From contig NC_133647.1 of the NCBI RefSeq assembly GCF_009905375.1, forward strand, positions 173,706,790 to 173,770,789: a stretch of 64,000 bases of DNA, written 5' to 3'. The notes below the pieces were generated by a model. The model searched no databases. It was given only the letters and a program-made list of their open reading frames with translations, and had not been told where the DNA came from. Of this stretch, positions 1 to 12,130 are shown one piece after another. Origin of the DNA: Apium graveolens (lineage: Eukaryota > Streptophyta > Magnoliopsida > Apiales > Apiaceae). The position numbers were made by a program, and so were the translations under genes. Within the stretch, counting starts at the first letter, position 1, and each line of letters starts with the position of its first letter.

Positions 1-371
1 TTCTCGTTCGTCGTTTGAGGGATCATATCTGGGATCTTATTACTTGGGTTCCCCTAAACCTTTCTCAATATTTTATATTCCTTTTATGATCCTCTCTTAT
101 AATCCTTGAATTTAAATCCTTTTAATCATGTTACCTTATACTCATTTCTTTCGGTATCTGGTGGATTTTCGGGAAAAATCAAAGTGTCCGGATTCGAATT
201 CTAACGACCTTTACATACACTCATTTACTTTATGGAATACTAATACGATCTTAGAATTTCCATAAAAGTACTCCTATATAGCATGGTCTGATAATTTTCC
301 TTAATCAGCATAATCAGCAAAAGTTACTATTTATCCGTGTTTCAAAAATTCCAAAAATTGGGGTTATTACA
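1..371 (-). mobile_element. B-family LTR, 5' end (B'), cut by window edge
   Basis: The reverse complement begins TGTAATAACCCCAATTTTTGG at 371 and matches the first ~370 bases of the LTRs at 6033 and 15845. It is the outer end of a minus-strand element lying mostly beyond base 1. It joins directly to the pol ORF of element A. The expected 5 bp duplication on this side is CTCTA (372-376); the other side is not in the window. Confidence 0.9.
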
Positions 372-2155
372 CTCTACATATGATAAATCTGTTTGAAGTT
401 CTACTGGCTCATATTCGATTACATGCCTGGAGTCTGGATTATACTTCTTAAGCATCCATACATGAAAAATATTGTGAATGTGCTCCATGTGTGGAGGTAA
501 CGCCAACTTGTAAGCTACTTTGCCAACACGCTTTAGAATCTCAATAGGTCCGACATATCTAGGGCTCAGTTTTCCTTTCTTCCCGAATCTTGTCAATCCT
601 TTCCACGACGATACTTTCAGTAATACCAGATTTCCTTCTTCAAATTCCATATCTTTCCTTGATTGATCTGCATACTTCCTTTGACGGTCTTGTGCTGCTA
701 TCAATCTCTTCTGGATAACTTCAACAACTTCCTTCATCTGTTGCACTAATTCAGGTCCAAGTATTTTGCATTCTCCTACTTCGTCCCAATATACAGGAGA
801 TCGACATTTGCGTCCATAAAGAGCTTCATAGGGTGGCATCCCAATGCTGGCATGATAATTGTTGTTGTAAGCAAATTCTACCAAGGGTAAATGCTCGTCC
901 CAACTTCCTTTGAAATCAATAGCACAAACACGTAACATGTCTTCGATTGTATGGATTGTTCTTTCGCTTTGTCTGTCCGTCTGTGGATGGTAAGTCGTAC
1001 TTATATTTAATCTCGTTCCCAAACATACTTGAAAACTCTTCCAAAATCTTGAATTAAATCTCGGATCTCGATCAGATACGATAGACACAGGGACTCCATG
1101 ACGAACTACGATTTCTTTCAGGTACATATGGACTAACTTGTTTAGTGAAAATCTTTCATTTATAGGTAGAAAATGAGCTGACTTGGTAAGTCTGTCCACT
1201 ATAACCCAAATGGCATCATGATTGGCTTTTATTCTTGGTAATCCGACTATGAAATCCATGGCAATATGCTCCCACTTCCACTCTAGAATCTCTAATGGCT
1301 GCAACAATCCACTTGGTCTCTGATGCTCTGCTTTAACTTTCTGACATATATAACATCTGCTAACCCATTCTGCAATTTCCATCTTCATATCGGGCCACCA
1401 ATAATTTTCCTTTAAATCTCTGTACATCTTGGTACTTCCTGGATGGATTGAATACCTTGAATTATGAGCTTCCTGTAAAATTTCATTCTTCAACTCCGTT
1501 ACTGGTGGAATCCAAATTCTAGATGAAAACCTAAGAATACCTTGATCGTCCTTTTGCGTGCACAATTCCTCTCCTACCAAATGATTAATGTATTGATCCA
1601 TTTTCTCTGCTTGACACTTTCTTATCTTTTCTAACAACTCCGGTTGGAAAGTCATACTATACGCTTTTGCTTCATCAGGCTTGCATACTCTGATTTCCAA
1701 TTCCAATTTCAGAAATTCCTTGTATATCTCTTCGGGTACTGATAACACATTCAACTTTTCTTTCCGACTTAACGTGTCCGCTACACCATTTGCTTTACCG
1801 GGATGATAGTTAATCGTGCAATCATAATCCTTAATCAACTCTAACCATCTTCTTTGTCTCATATTAGGCTCCTTCTGTGTGAATATGTACTTCAAGCTTT
1901 TGTGATCCGTATAAATGTCGCATTTCTCTCCATATAGATAATGTCTCTAAATCTTCAAAGCGAATACTATGGCTGCTAGCTCCAAATTATGAGTAGGATA
2001 CTTCTGTTCATGTGGTTTCTATTGCCTTGGCATATACGCAATAACCTTAGCATGCTACATCAGAACGCATCGAGTCCTTTATGAGAAGCATCGCTATAGA
2101 TTATGAAATTCCCTTGATCATCTGGAAGTGACAAAATAGGTGCCGTGATTAATCT
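372..2155 (-). pseudogene. Element A RNase H and integrase, chromodomain cut off
   Basis: The open part from 1895 leftwards carries the end of RNase H ([16 protein letters not shown]), then the integrase zinc domain ([18 protein letters not shown] ... CYICQKVK, an HHCC finger). The catalytic core follows, with [18 protein letters not shown] and an E in the [11 protein letters not shown] helix. The [20 protein letters not shown] segment is the usual linker before the chromodomain. Upstream of 1895 the RNase H half is out of frame. After the residues SYVE the frame runs into the inserted B' LTR and stops at 342. Compared with C the whole chromodomain is lost. Non-functional. Confidence 0.9.
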
Positions 2156-3649
2156 TCACTTCAATTCCTGAAAACTTTCTTCACATTTATCATTCCATAT
2201 AAACTTTTCATTCTTCCGTGTAAGCTTCGTCAATGGTGTTATAATCCTTGAGAAATTTTGAACAAATCGGCGATAATATCCCGCTAATCCCAAGAAACTT
2301 CTTACCTCTATTGGTGTTCTCGGTCTTTCCCAATTTGTAATTGCTTCAATCTTCGCTGGGTCCACTTTGATCCCTTCATTACTGACTATGTGTCCTAAGA
2401 ACTGGACTTCCTGTATCCAAAACTCACACTTTGAAAATTTAGCGTATAACTTTTTCTTTCTCAAAATCTCCAAAGCTGTCCTCAAATGTTCTGCATGATC
2501 TTCTTCTGTCTTCGAATAAATCAAAATATCATCTATAAACACAATAACAAAATTGTCCAAGTATTACTTGAAAATTCTGTTCATCAGGTCCATGAATGCT
2601 GCCGGGGCATTGGTTAATCCAAAAGACATCACTAAAAATTCATAATGTCCATACCTTGTCCTGAAAGCTGTCTTTGGTATATCCTCTAGCTTAATCTTTA
2701 GTTGGTGATATCCCGATCCCAAATCGATCTTGGAGAAGTACTTGGCTCCTTTCAACTGGTCAAACAAATCATCAATTATGGGTAACAGATACTTGTTCTT
2801 GATTGTAAGCTTGTTGAGCTCCCGATAATCGATGCACAGTTTCATGCTTCCATCATTCTTTTTGACAAATAGCACCGTTGCACCCCACGGGGATACACTG
2901 GGTTTGATTACTCCTTTCTCTAACAACTCTTGCAATTGCTTTGCTAGTTCCTTCATCTCAACGGGCGCCATTCTATACGGGGCCTTGGATACTGGTTCCG
3001 TTCCAGGTGCTAAGTCGATCGCAAACTCAATTTCTCTGTCTGGAGGAAGTCCTGGTAACTCATCGGGAGGCATGTCTGGAAATTCATTAACTACTGGAAT
3101 ATCTTCCAGTTTTGCTGGTTCTTGACTTCTATCAATCACATATACAACAAAATGCTCGCATCCCTGTCGTAGTAACCTTTTGGCTTAGATCATCGTTAAA
3201 AACTTCTTTGCTTGCTTCTGGCCCTTAAACGTTACTATCCTCTCGTTTGGTATCTTTACCATTACCTTCTTATTTCGACAATCTATCTGGGCATTGTGCT
3301 TGGATAACCAATCCATTCCTAAGATAACATCAAACTCTCCTAGCTTAAATGGTATCAAATCCACACAAAACTTATTACCAGAAATCTCAATCTTACAATT
3401 CCCATAAACTTGACTAACAAATATCCGTTCTTGATTTGCTAATTCCTCAGTCATTATTTCATTTAAATACTCAACTGGACAATTTAACTTACTAACAAAA
3501 TTCTTGAGAAATAAATGATCGAGTTGCTCCCGAATCTATTAACACTTTGGCACATAAAGAATTCACATTAAGCGTACCTGCCATGACATCAGTATCCAGG
3601 ATAGTATCCTTCACAGACATATCAAAAACTCTAGCCCTTGGAGCCTCAT
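2156..3649 (-). pseudogene. Element A protease and reverse transcriptase (broken)
   Basis: The aspartic protease is seen as [16 protein letters not shown] just before a frame break near 3490, continuing as [19 protein letters not shown]. The RT carries [18 protein letters not shown] and the catalytic motif FIDDILIYS (the YxDD box with F for Y). In-frame stops lie at 3185-3187 (a Gln codon in the sister copy C) and 2564-2566 (a Glu codon in C). These, plus the protease frame break, rule out a working polyprotein. Confidence 0.9.
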
Positions 3650-4843
3650 TCATTGTTGGAGTAGATCCCATTATCCTTAATGCATTACTAACTAGGGCTG
3701 GTGTCTTGCAATCCCTGGCTATATGTCCTGGCTTCCCACATTTAAAGCATGTAAATCCAATAGCTGGAACCTTAACCGCTAGATTCCGGTTAGGCTGATC
3801 CTTGTTTACTGGTTCTCTCGCTGGCTGATTGCGGCATTCCCTCGAATAGTGCCCTTTCTGATTACAATTGAAACAAACCACGTTCAACTTATTATAAACT
3901 CCTCCGTGTTTATTCCCACATACCTGACAATTTGGAAAAGTTAACCTCAATTGATTTGGCTGATTTATATTGACTGGACGGTTGCTTTGACCTTCGTCGC
4001 CTGCATTTTGCTTCTTGAAATTAAAATTTCTCCCTGGATGAAACTTGCCCTTCTTAAAATTTGGAAACTTCCCTGGTTGTGACTGTCCTTCATTTCCTTC
4101 AAACTTCCTTTTCTTACTTTCCTTTTCCTTCTGTGACATCTCGCTCTCTGTCTCTGCAATCATGGCCTTCTGTACAACTCCTGCATAGGTATCCAATTCA
4201 AATATGGCTACCTTCCCTCTGATCCATGGCTTCATACCTTGCTGGAATCTCTTGGCCTTCTTCCTATCAGTATCTACATATGATGGCACATACCTTGACA
4301 ATTCTTCAAACTTACTTTCATAATCAGTTACCGACATTTTCCTTGCTTTAGCTCTAAAAACTTCAGCTCCATTTGATCCTGAACAGACTGGGGAAAATAC
4401 TTTTCTAGAAATAATTCTTTGAACCTCTCCCAAGTAATAACATCTGTACCTTCCAATGTCTTCACAGTCTCCCACCAATAGGTGGCCTCATTCTTCAAAT
4501 AATAACTTGCAAACTCCAACTTCTGTTCTTCCTTCACTTTAACTAAAGCAAACGACTTCTCTATTTCTTTTAACCAAACATTCGCTTCAATCAGATTTAA
4601 GGAACCCTTGAATTCTGGTGGGTTTACCGCCTGAAAAGTTTTGAAAGTTACCTGGGGATTGGTTTGTCTTTGTTGTTGTTGTGTCAGGTAAACTGTTTGT
4701 TGAGCCAAGATATGAAGAATCTGAGCTATTGTTGGGTCTATGGCTCCTGGGTTTGCATTCTGGTTTGTATCATCTTGGTTGTTATTGTTGTTGTTGGTTT
4801 CTTCATTCTGGGTGTTGGTGCGGGTATTTCTTCTGGGAGGCAT
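3650..4843 (-). pseudogene. Element A gag with two zinc knuckles (frameshifted)
   Basis: I chose the start at 4843 because the protein then begins MPPRRNTRTNTQ, as in C, and an Asn/Gln-rich N-terminus follows. The retrotransposon gag core (NPPEFKGSLNLIEANVWLKE, then ATYWWETVKTLEGTDVITWE) packages element RNA in a cytoplasmic particle in this family. Two CCHC knuckles follow: [14 protein letters not shown] and [14 protein letters not shown]. Compared with C there is a one-base deletion near 4340, so the two halves of gag are in different frames. Confidence 0.9.
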
Positions 4844-5303
4844 TTTCTGTAAAGAATCAAACAACTTATTTAGCTTTTAAATCAAATCCTTTGCATAAAA
4901 GAAAAGTATTGTAAAGCAGAAATATCTTTTTTTAAAAATAGTTGTAACAGTTGAACTAAGTAAATTGCATGCTTCTTTACAGAATATAAACAGTTAAGGG
5001 AATAAGGTTTATGGTATCACAGGGGTATAACTGGTACAATAAATAAAGTAAAGTAAAATAGGTGCAGTAATGTAAATGACAATGCTGGAAAGGAAAAGGT
5101 ACTGATATATATAGATCAAAAGTTTTAGGTAGTACAAGCGTTAAAACGCTTCGGAAGTAAAAGCAAAAGGGTATAACAAACCTACTCACTAGTCAGCAGA
5201 TCTAGTCTATAAATACAATCCAAAAGTCTACTGATACATACTACACACTACTGTACATAGTAAACAACCACAATAACACTGATCAGCATCTCCATCTCTG
5301 GAT
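4844..5303 (-). other. Element A spacer between leader ORF and gag
   Basis: Non-coding stretch corresponding to 24273-24731 in element C. The short open frames here are not shared as proteins between the copies. It may be leader RNA with packaging signals, but nothing in the sequence proves that. Confidence 0.6.
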
Positions 5304-5822
5304 CTAACTCCAAGGAAACTCTGGTCCGCCTAGCCTCTCAAGATCCTCCATCACCTCACTAGCCCATCCCATAAATACATCAGGGCCTCGGCCAGGTAAT
5401 GTAGCTCCATGTAGCCTAGCCTCAAGAATCCTTCATGTCACATGGATCTCCTCTCGAAGCTCCCCCACACCATGATTAACATCTGTAGTCTTGATGATAT
5501 GCTCCAGCTCTCGAATCTGTGCCAACAAGGAATCACGCTCCAATAGAAGAGCCTCATACCAGTAATAAGGAACAGGATGTAATGTAGACTGGAATGGGGC
5601 ACCGGCAACTGAATGCCCAGTGGAATCTGAATCAGCTAGTGGGGGTCCTCTAATAGGTGGCCTCATGCCTGGGGGTGGAATATCCTGCAGTGGTACATGC
5701 TATAATACAGGTGGAGGTAACATAGCCAACAATGGTGGAACAACGGGATGTGGATCTGAAGATGGTCCTCCAACTAAGGGCTCTGAATGATAAGCTGGTA
5801 CGGAAATGAAAGAGTCGGCCAT
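5304..5822 (-). pseudogene. Leader ORF upstream of gag, element A copy
   Basis: A 173-codon frame starting MADSFISVPAYHSEP and ending ...LGGPEFPWS then TAG. It lies between the primer site and gag, where element C has a homologous 171-codon frame (MADSFIPVSADHSEP ... IGGPDLP). The N-terminal half is proline-rich; the C-terminal part is acidic and probably helical (FMGWASEVMEDLERLGG). Two in-frame stops (after PPPVL and after EEIHVT) break this copy, at sites different from those in C. I do not recognise the family. Homology in the same reading frame on both sides of the stops suggests a former gene, not a chance ORF. Confidence 0.6.
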
Positions 5823-6005
5823 CGCTGCTATCGGAAATCATATCACAATATAAGAATCTCGAACCACAACGCGAATTATACTAACACCTGTTATACCATC
5901 GCACTCAACCTCTCGACATTCTATCTTTCTATTTCCTTACTTCTAATCCTAACCCTCTACCCATTCCCGTCAACCTAGGCTTGTGTCAGTGACTTTTAAC
6001 CTGTA

Positions 6006-6017
6006 GCTCTGATACCA
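6006..6017 (-). other. Primer binding site, element A
   Basis: Reverse complement reads TGGTATCAGAGC, the usual plant initiator-Met-tRNA complement, a few bases inside the LTR end. Confidence 0.85.
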
Positions 6018-6021
6018 AACC

Positions 6022-6032
6022 TGTGGCACCCT
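6022..6032 (-). mobile_element. Element A 5' LTR, terminal block 1
   Basis: Reverse complement of the LTR end (compare GCGCCACA at 23561). The last five bases, ACCCT (6028-6032), are the left target duplication of element B; the right copy is GCCCT at 20078-20082, and C's LTR reads GCCCT here. The A is therefore a later mutation. Confidence 0.85.
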
Positions 6033-8161
6033 TGTAATAACCCCAATTTTTGGAAATTTTTGAAACCCTTATGAATAGTGTTTTTGCTGAATGAGAAAAC
6101 TTTTCATGCCACACTATGTAGGGGTTCTGATATGGATATTCTGAGATTTTATTAGTACTCTATATGGTATATAAGTGTATGCAAAGATCGTCAGAATCCA
6201 ATTCCGAACACTTTGATTTTTACCAGAAATCCACTAGGTACGGAAAGAATTGAGTATAAGGTAACAGGATAAAAAGGATTTAAATTAAAGGATTATAAGA
6301 GAGGATCATAAAAAGGAATATAATATATTGAGAAAGGTTAAGGGAACCTAAGTAATAAGACCCCGGGTATGATCCCTCAAACGATAAACGAAAATGAAAG
6401 TTAAGCGAACCGTATAACAGATCAGCGGTCATTAGGCAAACAATTAGGAAGTTAATCAAAGGGATTAGAGAGGATGATGTCACCCAAACAATGAGAAGAG
6501 GACAAGGAGGGAAAGATGACATCATAGCATGACACAAGCATGACATAGGAGGGAAGGAAGTGTGGTTGAATTATAACCACACAAAATCAAGGTTAATTAG
6601 GTAATTAACCTAAAACAAATCAAAAAGCAACCAACCAAGCAAAAAAAAACATTTCATTTCACCAAACAAAACACAAAACCCTCTTTTTTCCATTGAAGCT
6701 CTCGGCTTCTTTCTTAGGAAAATGAAAGTCCAAGCTCCTCCACTTGCTATTTTACAAGGTAATTATCCTAGCTTCTCCTAGTTAAGTTACATACTTCCTA
6801 TAAGTTTAAGCTTCTAATTCCAAGCCAATCTTTTTCTAGAAATCAAGGAAGAGGATGGTGAATAGTACTTTCTTGAAATTAATTTTTGTGTTCTTGATTT
6901 CTTTGAAAGAACAAGCTTGTAGGAGGTTAGATTAAGGCTTCCATGGGCATTCCAAGGACCTTTCATGGATTAAAAGCTTCAAGGAAGGTATAACTCTTCA
7001 TGGTCTTGGTTTTAAGTTTTGTTGTTTATATTTCCTAATGTTTAGATGATGGGTTAGTGTAATGGGTGTGTAATCATGTTTAGAGCTTGTTATGAGTAGT
7101 TTAGTTGGTGAGAGGCATGATTATTGTGTGTTTAGAGATTGGTTGATTTTGTGATATTTTTGGAGTTGGAAATCTTGGTTATTAGTTAATAAACTTAAGT
7201 AAACTCTTAGTTCATAATTGAGAAATAAGTATAAATTGGAAATATTGAATTGTTGGGGCTGTTGTAGTATGGTATGGATGGATGTTGGTTGTATGAATGA
7301 TTTGTGGTTGAATTGTGGTTGTTTTGAATTGGTTTAAATTTGGGAAATCACGTAAACATAGTCGTCGTAACGTCCGGTTTTCTTTAGACAGTTTTTGTGC
7401 ATAACATTAGGACCCGAGAACCCCCTGCTAGATTTTGACCATTGCCATGTTTAGATAGTTCGTGTTACGAGCTTCGTTTTGATATGTAGTTCGTTCGATT
7501 CCGATGCACGGTTTAGGAGAAACGACCGTTTCAAGTAACGGCGTTTCGCGAACGAAACTTTTCCCCTCGCCTTACTTTGAAACATAGGTTAAAGACCAAA
7601 AAGGGTTAATTAATGTATAAAACATTTATGGTAAGTGTGTTAGGCAGTTGGTAAGACACTCGCGAAGGAATCTCCTTAAAACTCGTAAAGGTTAAATTAT
7701 TAAAAATGGTGGAGCCGAGGGTACCCGAGTGACTTAAGAGAATCAATAAGCGCAAAACAAGCGTTAGAGTCTAACTTAGTTAAAGTATAGATTTACAAGT
7801 GACTTTGGTTTAATTCCAACTTACTTGTTGCTTATAGGTTACCAGACTCGTCCCGAGCCATTCGTAACCCCCAGTCGCTCAGGCAAGTTTTCTACCCGTT
7901 ATACTGTTGTGGTGATGTATATGTGTATATGCATTATCTTGTGATAGTGCATGATTGTTATTAGCAAATTTTGCGATATATTGGAGCATGCTGATATGGT
8001 ATATATGCATGTCTGTTTCATAATCTGGTTATCTATATGTTGATTTCAATGCTTATAGTTGCATAATACCTATGCTAGAAATAAGCAAGTAGTTGCGTAT
8101 ACCCTTAGTATAGGGGATAAAAGGTGAACATATTTCTAAACCGGGAGTCGATGTTCCCGAG

Positions 8162-8166
8162 TATAT

Positions 8167-8197
<31 letters not shown>

Positions 8198-8201
8198 AAG
8201 G
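8162..8201. repeat. TA-dinucleotide-rich run in element B 5' LTR
   Basis: Almost pure TA repeats broken by one TTTA. The counterpart near 17976 in the 3' LTR differs slightly in length, as expected of a microsatellite. Confidence 0.85.
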
Positions 8202-8229
8202 ATATAGTTTTTAAAACTATTGATCGAAT

Positions 8230-8520
8230 AAGGTTTATTCGATACCTTTATTTTATTATTTGAATATTATTTGAATATTCATTCGAGGGCTTATGACTCA
8301 GTTCATTTTATTATTTGAATATTATTTGAATATTCATTTGAGGGCTTATGACTCAGTTCATTTTATTATTTGAATATTATTTGAATATTCATTCGAAGGC
8401 TTATGACTCAGTTTATATTATTATTGAATATTACTTGGATATTCATTTGAGGATGTATGACTCCTTTATTTTATGAATACTATTATAGTATTCATTCGAG
8501 GTATTATGACTCCGCTTATT
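8230..8520 (+). repeat. 55 bp tandem array in B LTR
   Basis: About three close copies and two diverged copies of a unit containing GAATATTCATTCGAGGGC followed by TTATGACTCAGTT. Successive AGGC/AAGGC marks lie at 8286, 8341 and 8396, a 55 bp period. The array recurs at 18060-18350 and, more diverged, at 63450-63680. Confidence 0.85.
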
Positions 8521-9007
8521 ACTTAATAATATTCTTTATTGTATTAAAGAATAAGGTGTCGATAATCAAACTTATTTTTGATTATTCAAATAAAGATATT
8601 ACTTTCGTATAAGTATATCTTTGATTATTTGCTATTCATTCAAGTATAAGTTTTCCAATTTCTACCTCAATTATTCTTTATGGGAATATTATTTAAATAA
8701 TAATATTCAGATATTTCTTTCATATTGGGACTGATTTATTTCACTAAATCAGCATTACTCCAAACACTCTTTAAAGTATTTTCGAGTCTTCAAAATGATT
8801 TTTAAAAGTTAGAGCGGATCCCAAAACTCATTTTTATATTTAAGATCTTCCTTTTAAAGGGGATTTAAATACTCGTTCAAAACTTGAGGGATCCGGCTCA
8901 GTCGTGTATTTTACATTCGCAACGAGGTTGCTGTTTTGAGAAAACATCTTGATTACTTGCCCATCGTTCGGGAAGTAAGTTCATCTATTTGAGTCGGCAT
9001 AAGCAAC

Positions 9008-9092
9008 ATGAGCTCAGTGGGCGTCCATAATAGTGTAAGTGGCTCAGTGGGAGTCCATCAAATGCATAAGTGGCTGAGTGGCAGTCCAACAT
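9008..9092 (+). repeat. ~30 bp direct repeat, three copies, in B LTR
   Basis: Three units share GCTCAGTGGGMGTCCA-like cores (third unit GCTGAGTGGCAGTCCA), each followed by a short spacer ending in CATAAG or TGTAAG. The repeat recurs in the 3' LTR near 18818-18902. Confidence 0.75.
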
Positions 9093-10271
9093 AAGGTCCT
9101 ATTGAGACCAGGGTGATGACCAGTGGGGAATTCGTCCATCTACTAGTAGAAAAGGTTACTTATTGGTATCTTTGCCTGATCAGCGAGATATCTGGTTTAT
9201 GCCAAAAGTCTTTTCCTTTCCAAATTTATTGGATATTACAATTCTGTTCATACTTTACATGACAGAGGTTTTCAGGAAATGTATATATATATAGGTGTAT
9301 ATATATGTCGGGACTTAATGAAGTATCTCGTAAGTTCATTATTTATAATGATATTCAAAGATTGAATCTATTCAAATCTTGTCTTGTAGTCTCATCTATG
9401 TGATGAACTTTTGAAACTGATTATAACTTGAACGGTGGTAGTTCAAGTAGTATTTGGGAAAGATATAAGTATATTGGGATATCTTGTAACTTCGTCTTTT
9501 AAACTTATATCTAATTAATAATTGTCTTATGAATGACAAAGATTTTCAGAAAAACCTTGAGACAAGGTTAGATATATGAGATCACCTTGCAACGATATTT
9601 TTTTATACAGTTATACACTGGGACTTTGTGTATATTATGCATGGAAGAGGACTTCCAATATTTTGAAAAGTATATATGTACATATATGTATACTGAATAT
9701 TTTGCGACTTCATCGCATTAAGATATCAACTTGGTTCATTTCTTTTGACCAAGACTTTCATGAGTACTATGAGAAGGCTCATATATTGTTAATCATTATA
9801 CATATTATTTTGGTGGGCTTGCTGCTCACCCTTGCTTTCTTCTTTCATCACACAACAACAGATAGAAAAGATGAACATGACCAAGCTCCCGATTCGCAAG
9901 CGATTAGGAAACGTTCCGCAGTTTCCTATAGGCGTTGATGTCGCTGTAGCTGAGGTAGGAACTACCAATAGGCTAGGCTTTCAACTTTTGATGTACCAGA
10001 CTTATGTATCTTTATTAATTGTAATAATGGCAAAGAAAATGTAAATTTATTCAGAAACCTTTTAAGGTGTATTGACATATAATTGTGGAATAAAATGACT
10101 TGTGATTATTTTTAGATATTCATCTCTGAGACTATAACTTGTGGTGTGTGTGTTTATTGTCGGGTCACAGTACAGAGTAGTTGATTGTGTATTAAGATTG
10201 GGTGTTGTTAAGGGAAATGGAGCTCGTGATAACCCGGATCCCCGACCCCGGATTTGGGGGTGTTATAGAAG

Positions 10272-10283
10272 TGGTATCAGAGC
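10272..10283 (+). other. Primer binding site, element B
   Basis: TGGTATCAGAGC starts five bases after the LTR end; initiator-Met-tRNA type. Confidence 0.85.
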
Positions 10284-10502
10284 TAAGCGTTATAAACCTC
10301 AGAGATGATGTGACGTTAATTTAATAAGTTCACTAAGATAATAAGAACTCTTGCCAAGTTCATAGTCGGACTACCTAACGTAGTACTGACAGTTAAAACC
10401 CTTATGGGAACCCTTATAAATATCGTGATAGAAGCGTAGTTCGTTATCGTAGATGGTAGCGGGACTCCGAACCCTGAGGTTGAGGAGCAACAGCGCGATG
10501 AT

Positions 10503-10740
10503 GTTTATTAATAATTGGAGATCAGATTGTGGATCCGATAGAGTATCCTAATGCAGGACCGGATGATGTTGATATTGAGGATGTAGCGGTTGAGGATGTT
10601 GTCCTAGAAGGGATAGTTGCTGAGGAGGATCCCATGGAGGATCCTGACAAGAATGAATAAAGGACCACTGATGAATTGATGACCATGGTTAGGTCAACTA
10701 CCAGAGGTAGGATTGGTCGGTCACTACCGGAGGTTCGTTC
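10503..10740 (+). pseudogene. Element B acidic leader or gag N-terminal remnant
   Basis: A frame rich in Asp, Glu and Val (including DPIEYPNAGPDDVDIEDVAV) runs to a TAA near 10658. It sits where leader ORF or gag N-terminus is expected. No homology to the leader ORFs of A or C is obvious, so identity is uncertain. It is followed at once by RT/RNase H remnants, so most of gag and RT is missing from its normal place. Confidence 0.35.
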
Positions 10741-10754
10741 AAGTTTGTAAAGAT

Positions 10755-11556
10755 AGTAGCCCCTTTAACGCGGCTTACTCATAAGACTGAGAAGTTCGAA
10801 TAGACAGAGAAATGCGAGAACAGCTTTTAAGAACTGAAGCAAAGGTTGGTGATGGCCCCTATGTTGGCGTTGCCGGATGGAAAAAGGAGATTTTGTGATT
10901 TGTAAGTGACGCTTCGCATAAATAATTAGGGTGCTTCTTATATAGCACAGCAAGATAATCGCGTCTGTGTCAAGACAATTAAGGGAATTTAAAATTCGAT
11001 ATCCCCACCCATGAGCATGGGCTCGTGGCAATAGTTTTGCCCTAAAGATTGGAGGCAATATTTGTATGGAGAGGAGTGCGAGATTTACCTAAGCCATAAG
11101 TACTCTAGTATATTTTCACGCAGAAAAGAGCTCAACATGTGCCAAATGAGGTGGTTAGAGCTAATCAAGGACTACGATTATGAGATTCTTTATCATTCGG
11201 GGAAAGCCAATGTGGTGGCTGATGCCCTTAGTAAAAAGGAGAGACTCAAGATGATAATGTCTTTGAGAGAGTTTATAAGAGATTTTGAGAAGATGGAAAT
11301 AGAAGTGAAGGTAACCGGAGCTGGTACCGAAAAGCTGTTTGAGATTGCAATAGAGACCGAATTATTGGAAAAGAGCATATTGTGCCAGAAAAAGGTGATG
11401 AATGAAGGCAGAGAGCCAACAAATAAATATGAGATTAATACCGAGAAAGATGATAAGGGAATAATGAGGTATTCCTATAGAATTTGGGTTCCGAAAGTTC
11501 AAGAGCTTAAGGATGAGAACTTAGATGAGAGCCATAGTTTGAGGAATAGGATTTAG
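10755..11556 (+). pseudogene. Element B RNase H and start of integrase (remnant)
   Basis: Begins with remnants like APLTRLTHKTEKFE (end of RT), then a stop-ridden RNase H. The part from 11062 is open for 164 codons: [35 protein letters not shown] and GKANVVADALSKKERL match C's RNase H region and its lead into integrase. The catalytic TDHKS is changed to LSHKY. The frame ends before the integrase zinc finger. Confidence 0.8.
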
Positions 11557-11754
11557 GGCAAACCTTGAATGTGATAGTCAGGGAGGTTGCCATCAAGAAA
11601 GAAAGAACCCATAACATAATAGAGTGGAAAACAAGGTTTTTAATGTATAAGATAATTCCGAGTATGGGAGAAGGATGAAACATTTCATACTAAGGAAACA
11701 GAAAGTCGAGTAAGTAAAGGAGACCCGAGACGGTACTCCTATACGGCAATTTAT

Positions 11755-12130
11755 GGACCTGTCTAGACAGAACTTAGACTATTATCCCCAACCACCACCT
11801 TAAGGAAACAATGCGATAGGAAATTCTTTCAGGACCTTTAAGTCTCTAAGCTCTCAGAGTTCCAAGGAACAGGTTGACCTAGTCGAGGCAAGAGACTGGC
11901 TAAAGGAAATAGAGGAATCATTTGAAATTCTGAATGATTGACGAACCACAAAAGACTGCTTTGTCACTTACCCTCCTAAGAAAGAGACCACCCGCTGGTG
12001 AAAGACCAAGGAAGGCACGGAGCAAGAGATTATAATAAATTGATTTAAGTTCAGTCAATTGTTTTCGGGAAAGTAATTCCCAAAGATAAGGAGATAGTGT
12101 AAAAGCTTTAGAGCCAGAACAAAGGCAGAC
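11755..12130 (+). pseudogene. Element B gag remnant, displaced downstream of RNase H
   Basis: A frame with several stops contains VEARDWLKEIEESFEI, close to the gag core of C (IEANVWLKEIEKAFAL), and a TTRW block where C has ATYWW. Gag should precede RNase H, but here it follows it, so the interior was rearranged by deletion plus insertion or by template switching. No zinc knuckles are recognisable. Confidence 0.6.

Larger units (their letters stand above)
372..6021 (-). mobile_element. Element A: old Tekay-type Ty3/gypsy retrotransposon, internal region
   Basis: Reading leftwards: primer site (6017-6006), leader ORF (5822-5304), gag (from 4843), protease, reverse transcriptase, RNase H and integrase. 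The integrase ends where B' inserted at 371, so the chromodomain and 3' LTR lie beyond the window. Layout and sequence match element C (20121-32819) throughout, but A carries many stops and frameshifts, so it is an older member of the same family. Its 5' LTR is in three blocks: 6022-6032, 20083-20120 and 32820-35765. Confidence 0.9.
6033..10267 (+). mobile_element. Element B 5' LTR
   Basis: Starts TGTAATAACCCC and ends GGGGGTGTTATA, an imperfect terminal inverted repeat. Length is 4235 bp. The terminal dinucleotide is TA here but CA in the 3' copy, so one base has mutated. It contains a TA-rich run, a 55 bp tandem array and a ~30 bp triplet repeat, listed separately. The ORFs inside (for example 9576-9938) occur in the other LTR only because the LTRs are duplicates. 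Confidence 0.95.

Noticed and set aside
2832..3125. 97-codon plus-strand ORF, also at 26435-26728 in reverse
   Set aside because: Shadow of the conserved RT reading frame on the opposite strand.
6280..6546. 88-codon minus-strand ORF repeated at 16092-16358
   Set aside because: Again an LTR duplicate with no domain; low-complexity reading of LTR sequence.
9576..9938. 120-codon ORF in B's 5' LTR, repeated at 19386-19748
   Set aside because: Its duplication only reflects LTR identity. It is a hydrophobic AT-rich frame with no known domain, and I saw no counterpart evidence in the older B'' within the window.
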